The notes beneath the pieces were generated by a model. The model did no database searches, had not been told where the DNA came from, and was given only the letters and a program-made list of their open reading frames with translations. 6,118 nt of DNA, from assembly GCA_903957805.1 (NCBI GenBank), contig CAJBQQ010000103.1:1-6118 (forward strand), written 5' to 3'. Both the position numbers and the translations under genes were made by a program. Origin of the DNA: an uncultured Pseudomonadota bacterium. GTDB taxonomy: Bacteria; Pseudomonadota; Gammaproteobacteria; Burkholderiales; Nitrosomonadaceae. Of the stretch, positions 1 through 5,596 are shown in pieces; position 1 is the stretch's first letter, and every line of letters starts with the position of its first letter.

Positions 1-114
1 CCAGAAGGCATCTTCAATCCGGCTCCCAGAAGCAGCGAGCCCTGCTGCCAGACGCGAGAGCTCCTGAACGGCGCGTGGGGATTTGCTGCGGTGCGGGGCA
101 CGAGTTTTTTTCAT
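1..114 (-). CDS. N-terminal fragment of a DUF2863-like protein (cut by window edge)
   Basis: Reading the minus strand from the ATG at 114-112 gives 38 uninterrupted codons to the window edge. The start is MKKTRAPHRSKSPRAV, followed by a helix containing LAAGLAASGSRIEDAFW. A basic, Ser/Arg-rich N-terminus followed by an 'LAxxLAASGSRxEDxFW' segment is what I remember from betaproteobacterial DUF2863 proteins, which are usually around 400 residues and have no known function. The ATG a few bases upstream (near 130) runs into a stop after six codons, so 114 is the first usable start in this frame. The Shine-Dalgarno signal is poor. The gene is divergent from sdaA and shares its 250-bp upstream region. 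Only about a tenth of the protein is visible, so the family name is tentative, although the coding character is convincing. Confidence 0.6.
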   Translation of the reverse strand, partial: MKKTRAPHRSKSPRAVQELSRLAAGLAASGSRIEDAFW

Positions 115-175
115 AACAGAGGCCGGCACATAATGATCAACGGCCCATTTTAACCTAAATGATCTGATTGGGCAG

Positions 176-205
176 AGTGGGTTGTATACAAGTGGGTTGT
201 ATACA
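176..205. repeat. Perfect tandem repeat of 15 bp with TTGTATACAA palindrome, likely operator
   Basis: The unit AGTGGGTTGTATACA occurs twice head-to-tail (176-190 and 191-205) with no mismatch. Copy one contains the 10-bp palindrome TTGTATACAA (182-191). Copy two has TTGTATACAG (197-206), one mismatch. The palindrome centres are 15 bp apart, about one and a half helical turns. TTGTATACAA resembles operators of FadR/FCD-type GntR regulators, which share a GT-N(2-3)-AC core. That assignment is inferred; no such regulator is encoded in the window. The site lies between the divergent DUF2863-like gene and sdaA, so it could control either. Confidence 0.55.
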
Positions 206-220
206 GAACTTCCTTTCTCT

Positions 221-234
221 TATCTGATCAGATA
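221..234. promoter_or_regulatory. 14-bp perfect palindrome upstream of sdaA
   Basis: TATCTGATCAGATA is its own reverse complement over all 14 bases. Half of it (ATCTGAT) recurs at 162-168 on the other side of the tandem repeat. A symmetric site of this size in a divergent intergenic region suggests a dimeric regulator's binding site. It is too short, and lacks a loop and T-tract, to be a terminator. The binding protein cannot be identified from the sequence. Confidence 0.4.
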
Positions 235-354
235 CCCGCCCCTCGCGTGCTACGGTTCGACAATTCCGATACACTTCGTGTTTTCCATACGATCTCTGAG
301 TTTTCTTCGATTTGCGGCCCTACCATTGCCTTCTAATATGGTCATCACACTATT

Positions 355-358
355 GGAG
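355..358 (+). promoter_or_regulatory. Ribosome binding site of sdaA
   Basis: GGAG lies six bases before the ATG at 365. It supports this start, which also gives the family-typical N-terminus just ahead of the GIGPSSSHT motif. No convincing sigma-70 promoter is seen close by. TAATAT at 334-339 is a weak -10 candidate without a good -35 partner. Confidence 0.6.
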
Positions 359-364
359 TGACTA

Positions 365-1744
365 ATGTTCATCAGTGTTCTTGAACTTTTCAAAATTGGA
401 ATAGGTCCCTCAAGCTCCCATACCATGGGGCCAATGGTGGCGGCCAGTGATTTCCGTAGTCGCATTCAGACTTTAGCCGCAACTAATCCAGTTGATCCGG
501 ATCTCCATGTTCGCTGCATCCTGAAAGGTTCTCTGGCATTCACCGGAAAGGGCCACGCGGCTGATCGTGCTGTAGCATTGGGGTTGCATGGATATTCGCC
601 AGAGGGCCTAGCTGAGCAGTCGGTAAATGAACTGATGGAGCGGCTATGGAATGGTCGATCAATCACGCTGAGTGAGACACTATCGGTGAGGTTTAGTGCG
701 GCAATAGATGTGGTTTTTGATCGCAGCCAGCCGTTGCCGCAGCATCCTAATGGCATGATCTTCGAATTGCTCGACAGCAGTGGGAAAATAGTTCTGTCAG
801 AAACTTATTTTTCGATAGGTGGCGGTTTCGTCAATACGCTTGCTGAAATTAGCAAGCTGGATGCGCCGCTTAAAATGGAGTCTGCTAGTTCGTGTCCCTA
901 TCCATTTGATTCAGCCGATTCCATGGTTAAGATGGCGGACGAGAGCGGCCTGTCGATCGCGATGCTAAAGCGGTTGAATGAACACACTAAGATGACCGAT
1001 GATGCGCTGAATCAAGGGTTAGATGCTTTATGGCGTGCAATGCAGGTATGCCTTGAGAAGGGATTGGCAATAGAAGGTGTTCTACCTGGAAGTCTCAAGC
1101 TGCCGCGGCGGGCAAAAGCTTTATTCAAGCAGCTGCAAGATGCCCCTTTAGAGGCCAATCTGAATGACTGGCTATGCGCCTATGCCATGGCGGTGAATGA
1201 GGAAAATGCTGCAGGACATATGGTGGTGACTGCGCCGACTAATGGTGCTGCAGGGGTGATCCCAGCTGTTCTGTATTACCTTGTTCACCATGAAGGCGGG
1301 ACACAGGAGCAGGTTCGGGAGTTTCTACTCACTGCTGCAGCGGTGGGTGGCATCATCAAGCATAGGAGTTCGATTTCAGGAGCGGAAGTCGGGTGCCAGG
1401 GTGAGGTTGGTTCTGCCGCTGCCATGGCGGCAGCTGGTTTATGCGCGGTACGTGGTGGAAGTCCTCAACAGATTGAGAATGCCGCGGAAATCGCGCTTGA
1501 GCACCACTTGGGCATGACCTGTGATCCGGTTGGCGGTTTGGTGCAGGTTCCTTGCATTGAGCGGAATGGATTCGGTGCCATCAAAGCGGTCACTGCAGCT
1601 TCGTTGGCGAAGCGCGGGAGTGGAATACACTTCATGCCGCTGGATGGATGTATTGCCGCGATGAAGCAAACTGGCTTAGAGATGTCAGTAAAGTTCAAGG
1701 AGACTTCTCTGGGTGGATTGGCGGTAAGTATTACTGAATGCTAG
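365..1744 (+). CDS. sdaA: L-serine dehydratase, single-chain iron-sulfur type
   Basis: This cytoplasmic enzyme deaminates L-serine to pyruvate and ammonia using a [4Fe-4S] cluster as Lewis acid. The 459-residue length is normal for the single-chain (SdaA/SdaB) form, with the beta domain first and the catalytic alpha domain second. Residues 12-20 carry the hallmark GIGPSSSHT motif. Around residues 287-294 is the TAPTNGAA motif of the alpha domain. Three cysteines lie where cluster ligands are expected: Cys344 (GAEVGCQGEVG), Cys386 (HHLGMTCDPVGG) and Cys397 (VQVPCIERN). Their 42- and 11-residue spacing matches the characterised Legionella enzyme. The last residue, Cys459, matches the C-terminal 'tail-in-mouth' cysteine that caps the cluster in that enzyme's resting state. 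All known key residues appear present, so the enzyme should be active. A DUF2784 gene follows closely on the same strand. Regulation may involve the palindromic sites upstream. Confidence 0.97.
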   Translation: MFISVLELFKIGIGPSSSHTMGPMVAASDFRSRIQTLAATNPVDPDLHVRCILKGSLAFTGKGHAADRAVALGLHGYSPEGLAEQSVNELMERLWNGRSITLSETLSVRFSAAIDVVFDRSQPLPQHPNGMIFELLDSSGKIVLSETYFSIGGGFVNTLAEISKLDAPLKMESASSCPYPFDSADSMVKMADESGLSIAMLKRLNEHTKMTDDALNQGLDALWRAMQVCLEKGLAIEGVLPGSLKLPRRAKALFKQLQDAPLEANLNDWLCAYAMAVNEENAAGHMVVTAPTNGAAGVIPAVLYYLVHHEGGTQEQVREFLLTAAAVGGIIKHRSSISGAEVGCQGEVGSAAAMAAAGLCAVRGGSPQQIENAAEIALEHHLGMTCDPVGGLVQVPCIERNGFGAIKAVTAASLAKRGSGIHFMPLDGCIAAMKQTGLEMSVKFKETSLGGLAVSITEC

Positions 1745-1770
1745 AAATCCCTGAGTAACATCGTTGGTCG

Positions 1771-2136
1771 ATGATCATGCCTCTTGCTGACATCATCCTA
1801 TCGGTTCACTTTCTGTTCGTGCTATTTGTGGTCAGTAGCCTACCTCTTATCTGGATCGGTTCGGCGTGCGGGTGGGATTACGTCCGTAATCGTCATTTTC
1901 GGCTTATCCACCTTGGCGCAATTCTGTTTGTAGCCGGCGAATCATTGCTAGGATTTGTTTGTCCGCTCACCGCTTGGGAGGATGAGTTACGTCAGTCTGA
2001 GGAACGAGGAAGCTTCATTCAGCGGTGGCTGCACTTCATCCTGTTCTACGATTTTCCAGAAGGAGTATTGACTGTAGTCTACGTGCTATTCGCATTGTTA
2101 GTTGTAGTCACTTTTCGATTGGTGCCCACGAGATGA
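1771..2136 (+). CDS. DUF2784 family small integral membrane protein
   Basis: This 121-residue protein is almost entirely hydrophobic helices, at about residues 5-26, 43-65, 82-95 and 97-118. It fits a four-helix inner-membrane protein. Features matching DUF2784 are an early HFLFVLFVV helix, an RxxHLGAI segment, GFVCPLTAWEDELR after helix two (a conserved Cys-Pro-Leu-Thr followed by an acidic/basic stretch), WLHFILFYDFPE, and a short Arg-containing tail ending in VPTR. The family's function is unknown. The frame opens 26 bp after the sdaA stop with no terminator between, so co-transcription is likely. The ribosome binding site is weak. ATG at 1777 (MPLADII) is an equally good start two codons later. 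I see no direct functional link to serine metabolism. Confidence 0.88.
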   Translation: MIMPLADIILSVHFLFVLFVVSSLPLIWIGSACGWDYVRNRHFRLIHLGAILFVAGESLLGFVCPLTAWEDELRQSEERGSFIQRWLHFILFYDFPEGVLTVVYVLFALLVVVTFRLVPTR

Positions 2137-2215
2137 AAGTTTCTAGACAGGTTTGTAGCAACCGAGCCTAGCAGTGCGACTAGATGGACTGTAGGTGTGG
2201 GGCTGTTTTAACGGA

Positions 2216-2241
2216 TGGCGATTGTCAGGCGAGTGTCGCCA
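2216..2241. other. Weak inverted repeat in the convergent DUF2784/ttcA spacer
   Basis: TGGCGA (2216-2221) and TCGCCA (2236-2241) can pair across a 14-base loop. This lies between two convergent genes where a bidirectional terminator would be expected. The loop is long and no T-tract follows on either strand, so terminator function is only a possibility. The rest of the 2137-2299 spacer shows nothing recognisable. Confidence 0.2.
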
Positions 2242-2299
2242 CGTAAGAGACTGAGCATGAGCCTGTCAGAGTAAATGAGATGGCGGGCGGGCACGAGGG

Positions 2300-3193
2300 C
2301 TAAAGGTTCAATGCGTTGCGTATGTTCAGTATCTCAGCTGTTTCGGGTGAGAATATTTCCTGGTCAAATGCCATGTCACCATCAACAGTCGGCTTGCCTT
2401 CAGCCTTAAGTCCACGGAAATTATATAGCGACGTATCTGCTAAGTGCGAGGGCTGTACATTTTGTAGCGCGGTAAACATAGTCTCCAGTCTGCCTGGAAA
2501 TTTTCGCTCCCACTGCTGCAGCATTTCTTTAACTGCCTGGCGCTGCAAATTTTTCTGCGAACCACACAGGTTACAGGGGATGATGGGAAAGCCCTCCGAC
2601 TCGGCGTAAGCGGCGAGGTCATTCTCTTTGCAGTATGCAAGTGGGCGAATCACGATGTGTCGGCCATCATCACTCACCAATTTTGGTGGCATTGTTTTAA
2701 GCTTGCCACCATAAAATAGGTTGAGAAATAAAGTTTCGAGTATGTCGTCTCGGTGGTGACCCAGCGCGATTTTGGTAGCACCAAGCTCGCTCGCGATGCG
2801 ATATAGGACTCCCCGGCGCAGCCGAGAACAGAGGCTACAAGTGGTCTTGCCTTCGGCGATGACGCGTTTAACAACGCTATAGGTATCCTGTTCAACGATA
2901 TGAAACGGTATGCCGATATCGGTGAGATATTCCGGTAGCACATGTTCAGGGAAGCCGGGTTGTTTCTGGTCTAAATTTACTGCAATTAATTCGAATTGTA
3001 GTGGCGCATGAGCTTGTAGATTTCGCAGGATATCAAGTAGAGCGTAGCTATCCTTTCCTCCGGACAGGCAGACCATCACCCGGTCGCCGGCTTCGATCAT
3101 GTTGAAGTCGGCTATTGCGGAACCGACCAATCGCCTCAAACGTTTGTGTAGTTTGTTGGTGTTGTACTGCTTCTTTCTGGATACAACTTCCAT
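2300..3193 (-). CDS. ttcA: tRNA 2-thiocytidine(32) synthetase TtcA
   Basis: TtcA installs 2-thiocytidine at position 32 of certain tRNA anticodon loops, using ATP and an iron-sulfur cluster. The 297-residue protein carries the family features in order: KQYNTNKLHKRLRR, IADFNMIEAGDRVMVCL, the ATP pyrophosphatase P-loop SGGKDS at 44-49, a CxxC at Cys119/Cys122 (TTCSLCSRLRRG), GHHRDD at 145-150, and a second CxxC at Cys207/Cys210 (IPCNLCGSQ). Three of these cysteines normally hold the cluster. The conserved C-terminal segment LADTSLYNFRGL is also present. The start at 3193 puts the N-terminus in register with E. coli TtcA, although no Shine-Dalgarno is visible before it. The gene is convergent with sdaA-DUF2784 and divergent from the sulfur-related genes to its right. 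It looks intact and monocistronic within the window. Confidence 0.96.
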   Translation of the reverse strand: MEVVSRKKQYNTNKLHKRLRRLVGSAIADFNMIEAGDRVMVCLSGGKDSYALLDILRNLQAHAPLQFELIAVNLDQKQPGFPEHVLPEYLTDIGIPFHIVEQDTYSVVKRVIAEGKTTCSLCSRLRRGVLYRIASELGATKIALGHHRDDILETLFLNLFYGGKLKTMPPKLVSDDGRHIVIRPLAYCKENDLAAYAESEGFPIIPCNLCGSQKNLQRQAVKEMLQQWERKFPGRLETMFTALQNVQPSHLADTSLYNFRGLKAEGKPTVDGDMAFDQEIFSPETAEILNIRNALNL

Positions 3194-3243
3194 TTCAAAT
3201 TTTAATGAGTTCAGGATGGAAATTTATTGGCATTTTCCCAGAT

Positions 3244-3297
3244 TGCAAGCAGCTTGCACAGTGTGGGTCTTCGGACGGGTGCTCAGCGAGTCGCTGA
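3244..3297. promoter_or_regulatory. Cluster of inverted repeats in the ttcA divergent region
   Basis: Two perfect small hairpins sit within 54 bases. TGCAAG/CTTGCA (3244-3249 and 3253-3258) has a CAG loop. TCAGCGA/TCGCTGA (3283-3289 and 3291-3297) is centred on G3290. Between them is GTC-TTCG-GAC (3267-3276), a minimal stem with a UUCG tetraloop. On the minus strand this would fall in the ttcA leader; on the plus strand it precedes the AT-rich stretch before the DUF2292 frame. It could be operators or leader RNA structure. I recognise no known riboswitch. Confidence 0.3.
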
Positions 3298-3341
3298 CAT
3301 AAAATATTCACAGGGCAAGAAACCCACTTATATATTTCCTT

Positions 3342-3388
3342 TTGATATAAGTAAATAGATTGATAGTATTTAATATTATATGGATCCT
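3342..3388 (+). promoter_or_regulatory. AT-rich candidate promoter region for the right-hand genes
   Basis: This is the most AT-rich stretch of the window. It contains TTGATA twice, at 3342-3347 and 3360-3365 (18 bp apart, start to start), followed by TTAATATTATATGG. Each TTGATA is a fair -35 element, but no -10 hexamer at ideal spacing stands out. I call it a promoter region rather than a mapped promoter. It would serve the DUF2292 frame and perhaps the porin. Confidence 0.3.
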
Positions 3389-3424
3389 TTGTTATTCTCT
3401 CGGCCATCGATCATCAATACTTAG

Positions 3425-3658
3425 TCAGGTGATGTAAATAGCACACTTACTACCTCAGGAATAGGACATGTCGCACCAGAGGCAGCGGCCAGACGGTTAC
3501 CAGCAGATATCAAGCAAAGAATTCTTAATGCCGTTGTAGGCATCGAATATGGTTCGATCGAAGTGGTGATCCACGATAGAAAAGTCGTGCAGATTGAGTG
3601 TAGGGAGAGAATTCGTGTCGGACGTGGTGATTCGGAAAGTAAGGCTACGAAATCATGA
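3425..3658 (+). CDS. DUF2292/YezD-family small protein frame without a canonical start codon
   Basis: The open frame between the in-frame TAG at 3422-3424 and the TGA at 3656-3658 encodes 77 residues. Residues 27-64 match the small DUF2292/YezD family: PADIKQRILNAVVGIEYGS, then IEVVIHDRKVVQIECRERIR. This is a helix followed by a short beta hairpin, with the typical YGSIEVVIHDxxVVQIE core. Family members are about 50-75 residues, are often found near sulfur-assimilation genes, and have no established activity. The segment before the core (GHVAPEAAARRLPADIKQ) also looks native. However, no ATG, GTG or TTG occurs in frame before the GTG codons inside the core. The coordinates given are therefore the whole open frame, not a proven start. 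It could use a non-standard start (ATA at 3461 or GTA at 3434), or it may be a recent frameshift or start-loss pseudogene. The next gene is the porin, 145 bp downstream. Confidence 0.7.
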   Translation, partial: SGDVNSTLTTSGIGHVAPEAAARRLPADIKQRILNAVVGIEYGSIEVVIHDRKVVQIECRERIRVGRGDSESKATKS

Positions 3659-3675
3659 TGCTTTGAAAATTGCAG

Positions 3676-3707
3676 GTTGCTAAATAGAGCTGTTTTAGTT
3701 TGGCAAC
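3676..3707 (+). other. Imperfect hairpin between the DUF2292 frame and the porin gene
   Basis: GTTGC (3676-3680) can pair with GCAAC (3703-3707), and CTAAA (3680-3684) with TTTAG (3694-3698). Together they form an imperfect stem just after the DUF2292 stop. There is no run of T after it, so it is not a classical terminator. It could be an mRNA processing or attenuation structure ahead of the porin. Confidence 0.2.
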
Positions 3708-3792
3708 GAAACACCCACCGACCATAAATAATATGGAGGTGAAAATAATAATCAGATGATGGTGACTGACCGGAATGCCGGAGGCGCTATTC

Positions 3793-3797
3793 AGGAG
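3793..3797 (+). promoter_or_regulatory. Ribosome binding site deciding the porin start
   Basis: AGGAG lies six bases before the ATG at 3804, which begins a clean signal peptide. The longer in-frame start at 3756 would put 16 hydrophilic, partly acidic residues ahead of it. Its nearest strong ribosome site, GGAGGTGA (3735-3742), is 13 bases away, too far for good initiation. I therefore choose 3804. Confidence 0.7.
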
Positions 3798-3803
3798 AAA
3801 ATA

Positions 3804-5558
3804 ATGAGGAAATATTGGCAAATCGCACTTGTATCGGCAATTGGCATATTACCCATTGCGCCGATTCAGGCAAATGTGAATAACGGACAATCTGGAAAAG
3901 AGCAATCCGCCAGGCAAGGAGTTCAGCAGTTAGCTCAAGCTGGAACATCTGCTAAGTCCAACAATCGGGCTGAGTCAGAAGGTAACAGTTACAAGTGGTC
4001 GATTAAGACACCAGATCAGCCTATTGCTCCACCCAATCCTAATCAGTATCTGTATTTGGATCGTGAATACGATTGGTGGGAACAGCCCGGAACAAAGTCG
4101 GCAGCGGCCCCAAAACCCGTGAGTTATCATCGGCGTTCCAACGGCTATGCGACGAATCCTGACTCCGATCCACCAAGATATGTTCGCCAACTAAGCGAGA
4201 TCGGTATCGAAGCATTCAAGAACGTGGATTGGTTGGATATCGGTCTCGAACACCGTACGCGTTATGAGATGCGTCATAACGATATCCGGCACGTTGAGGG
4301 TGGATATGACAATCCTTTCTTTCTTCGCCATCGTGCCTATCTTGGGATAAAAAGGATTATCGATCCTATACGCGGTGCAGTTGAGTTTCAGGATTCAAGG
4401 GTTTACAACCATAAATTTCCGAGTACCGACCAAGAGAACAATCCCTACGATTTGATTCAGGGATATGGTGAACTTTATTTCAAAAATGCGTTGGGTCAGG
4501 ATGATCGTGGACAAGATACACCAGTTAGACTCCGAGTGGGCCGGATGGCCTACGAGGTAACTGATCGCCGATTTATAGCGCGAAATGAATGGCGTAATAC
4601 GACGAATAGTTTTGAAGGGTTTCGCTTAAATCTAGGCAAACAAGATAACCCATGGGAACTCGATCTATTTGGACTCCAACCAGTAAAAAGGCTGCAGACT
4701 GAATTTGATAGACGTAATGATCATTTGTGGTTTTATGGTGCGATCGGTACTTGGCGCAAGTGGTCAGACATTGTCAGCATACAACCCTACTACATGGGGC
4801 AAATGCAAGCTGCCGATGCAAATGGCCGAACAGATACCAGCAAACTCGAACGAGAGATCCATATGCCCGGTTTCCGAGTATATGGGAAGGTCAGAGACTG
4901 GTTTGATTACGATGCGAGCTTTAATTACCAACTCGGTTATCAGTACGATACGCTCGGAGCACTATCGGGAACCAATAGATTCAAACACGAAAAGATTGAC
5001 GCTCATGGATATACGATTGAAGCAGGCAGAACCTTTAATAGCTACGCTTGGAAGCCACGAGTAAGCGCATTTTATGGTTACGCATCAGGCGATAAAGACC
5101 CTAATGACAACGTAAATAATCGGTTTGATCGATTCTTTGGTTTTGCACGACCTTGGTCTGCTGATCACTATGTGATTTATGAAAATGTTAAATCACCTAA
5201 AATTAGATTTGACCTCCAGCCGACTCAGAAATTCGGAATAGAGGCAGGGTATTCATGGTTTTGGCTGGCCAGTAATAAGGATCGGCTGTTTGACACCTTT
5301 GACGGGAATATTAGCGTCGTCAATGACCCCAAATTAAATCGCAATAAAGCAGGAACCTGGGGCGACTATGCTGGAGGAGCATTTGAGGGGAGGCTTCGCT
5401 ATCAGCTGACTCCAAAAGTAAATACCGTACTTGGATACACTCATTTCACGTCAGGAAATTTTGTACAAAATGCAATCGGAGCAGCGCCAACTCATATTGC
5501 TCAACGGTCAGGTAATACTGATTTCCTCTACTTTGAAGTTCTGATTAGCGCTTTTTAA
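3804..5558 (+). CDS. Alginate-export (AlgE-like) family outer-membrane porin
   Basis: The predicted protein has 584 residues. It starts with a Sec signal peptide (MRKYWQIALVSAIGILPIAP, likely cut after IQA at about residue 23). An Asn/Ser/Gln/Pro-rich segment of roughly 110 residues follows. From about residue 135 it becomes a beta-barrel with alternating aromatic and charged strands. Family marks include WLDIGLEHRTRYEMR, FFLRHRAYLGIK, GAVEFQDSR, and RVGRMAYEVTDRRFIARNEW near residues 243-262, then FEGFRL. The chain ends in phenylalanine (FEVLISAF), the usual signal for outer-membrane barrel assembly. Alginate-export domain proteins are monomeric barrels; AlgE exports alginate, but many relatives are general or substrate-specific porins. 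No alginate genes are visible. The sulfate-binding gene 38 bp downstream suggests uptake of sulfate or an organosulfur compound (inferred). A longer start at 3756 adds 16 residues and is less likely. Confidence 0.88.
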   Translation: MRKYWQIALVSAIGILPIAPIQANVNNGQSGKEQSARQGVQQLAQAGTSAKSNNRAESEGNSYKWSIKTPDQPIAPPNPNQYLYLDREYDWWEQPGTKSAAAPKPVSYHRRSNGYATNPDSDPPRYVRQLSEIGIEAFKNVDWLDIGLEHRTRYEMRHNDIRHVEGGYDNPFFLRHRAYLGIKRIIDPIRGAVEFQDSRVYNHKFPSTDQENNPYDLIQGYGELYFKNALGQDDRGQDTPVRLRVGRMAYEVTDRRFIARNEWRNTTNSFEGFRLNLGKQDNPWELDLFGLQPVKRLQTEFDRRNDHLWFYGAIGTWRKWSDIVSIQPYYMGQMQAADANGRTDTSKLEREIHMPGFRVYGKVRDWFDYDASFNYQLGYQYDTLGALSGTNRFKHEKIDAHGYTIEAGRTFNSYAWKPRVSAFYGYASGDKDPNDNVNNRFDRFFGFARPWSADHYVIYENVKSPKIRFDLQPTQKFGIEAGYSWFWLASNKDRLFDTFDGNISVVNDPKLNRNKAGTWGDYAGGAFEGRLRYQLTPKVNTVLGYTHFTSGNFVQNAIGAAPTHIAQRSGNTDFLYFEVLISAF

Positions 5559-5586
5559 ATTGAATTTACTTAAGCATCATTTCTAA

Positions 5587-5590
5587 AGGA
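5587..5590 (+). promoter_or_regulatory. Ribosome binding site of the sulfate-binding protein gene
   Basis: AGGA (within AAAGGAAAG) stands six bases before the ATG at 5597. The 38-bp gap after the porin stop contains neither a hairpin terminator nor a clear promoter, supporting read-through from the porin gene. Confidence 0.6.
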
Positions 5591-5596
5591 AAGATC

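Noticed and set aside
466..756. Minus-strand frames inside sdaA (also 1439-1698) and plus-strand 1281-1517
   Set aside because: They are shadows of the conserved sdaA coding frame, with no family features of their own.
2316..2609. Plus-strand 97-residue frame inside ttcA
   Set aside because: It is antisense to conserved TtcA residues including the second CxxC region.
3195..3407. Minus-strand 70-residue frame upstream of ttcA
   Set aside because: It covers the AT-rich divergent spacer and its hairpins, has no ribosome site or recognisable family, and its Tyr/Ile/Lys-rich start reflects base composition.
3468..3539. Short 23-codon frame with a good ribosome site (MSHQRQRPDG...)
   Set aside because: It overlaps the DUF2292 frame out of phase. 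The other frame already reads as native family sequence there, and no strong slippery site is visible.
3421..3714. Minus-strand 97-residue frame
   Set aside because: It lies antisense to the DUF2292 frame, which shows clear family resemblance. The antisense translation resembles nothing known.
3841..3861. Sigma-54-like TTGGC...TTGCG pattern
   Set aside because: It lies inside the porin signal-peptide coding region, and the GG-to-GC spacing is too long for a sigma-54 promoter.
4705..5064. 119-residue plus-strand frame inside the porin gene
   Set aside because: It is out of phase with the barrel-coding frame, has low-complexity mixed content and no ribosome site.
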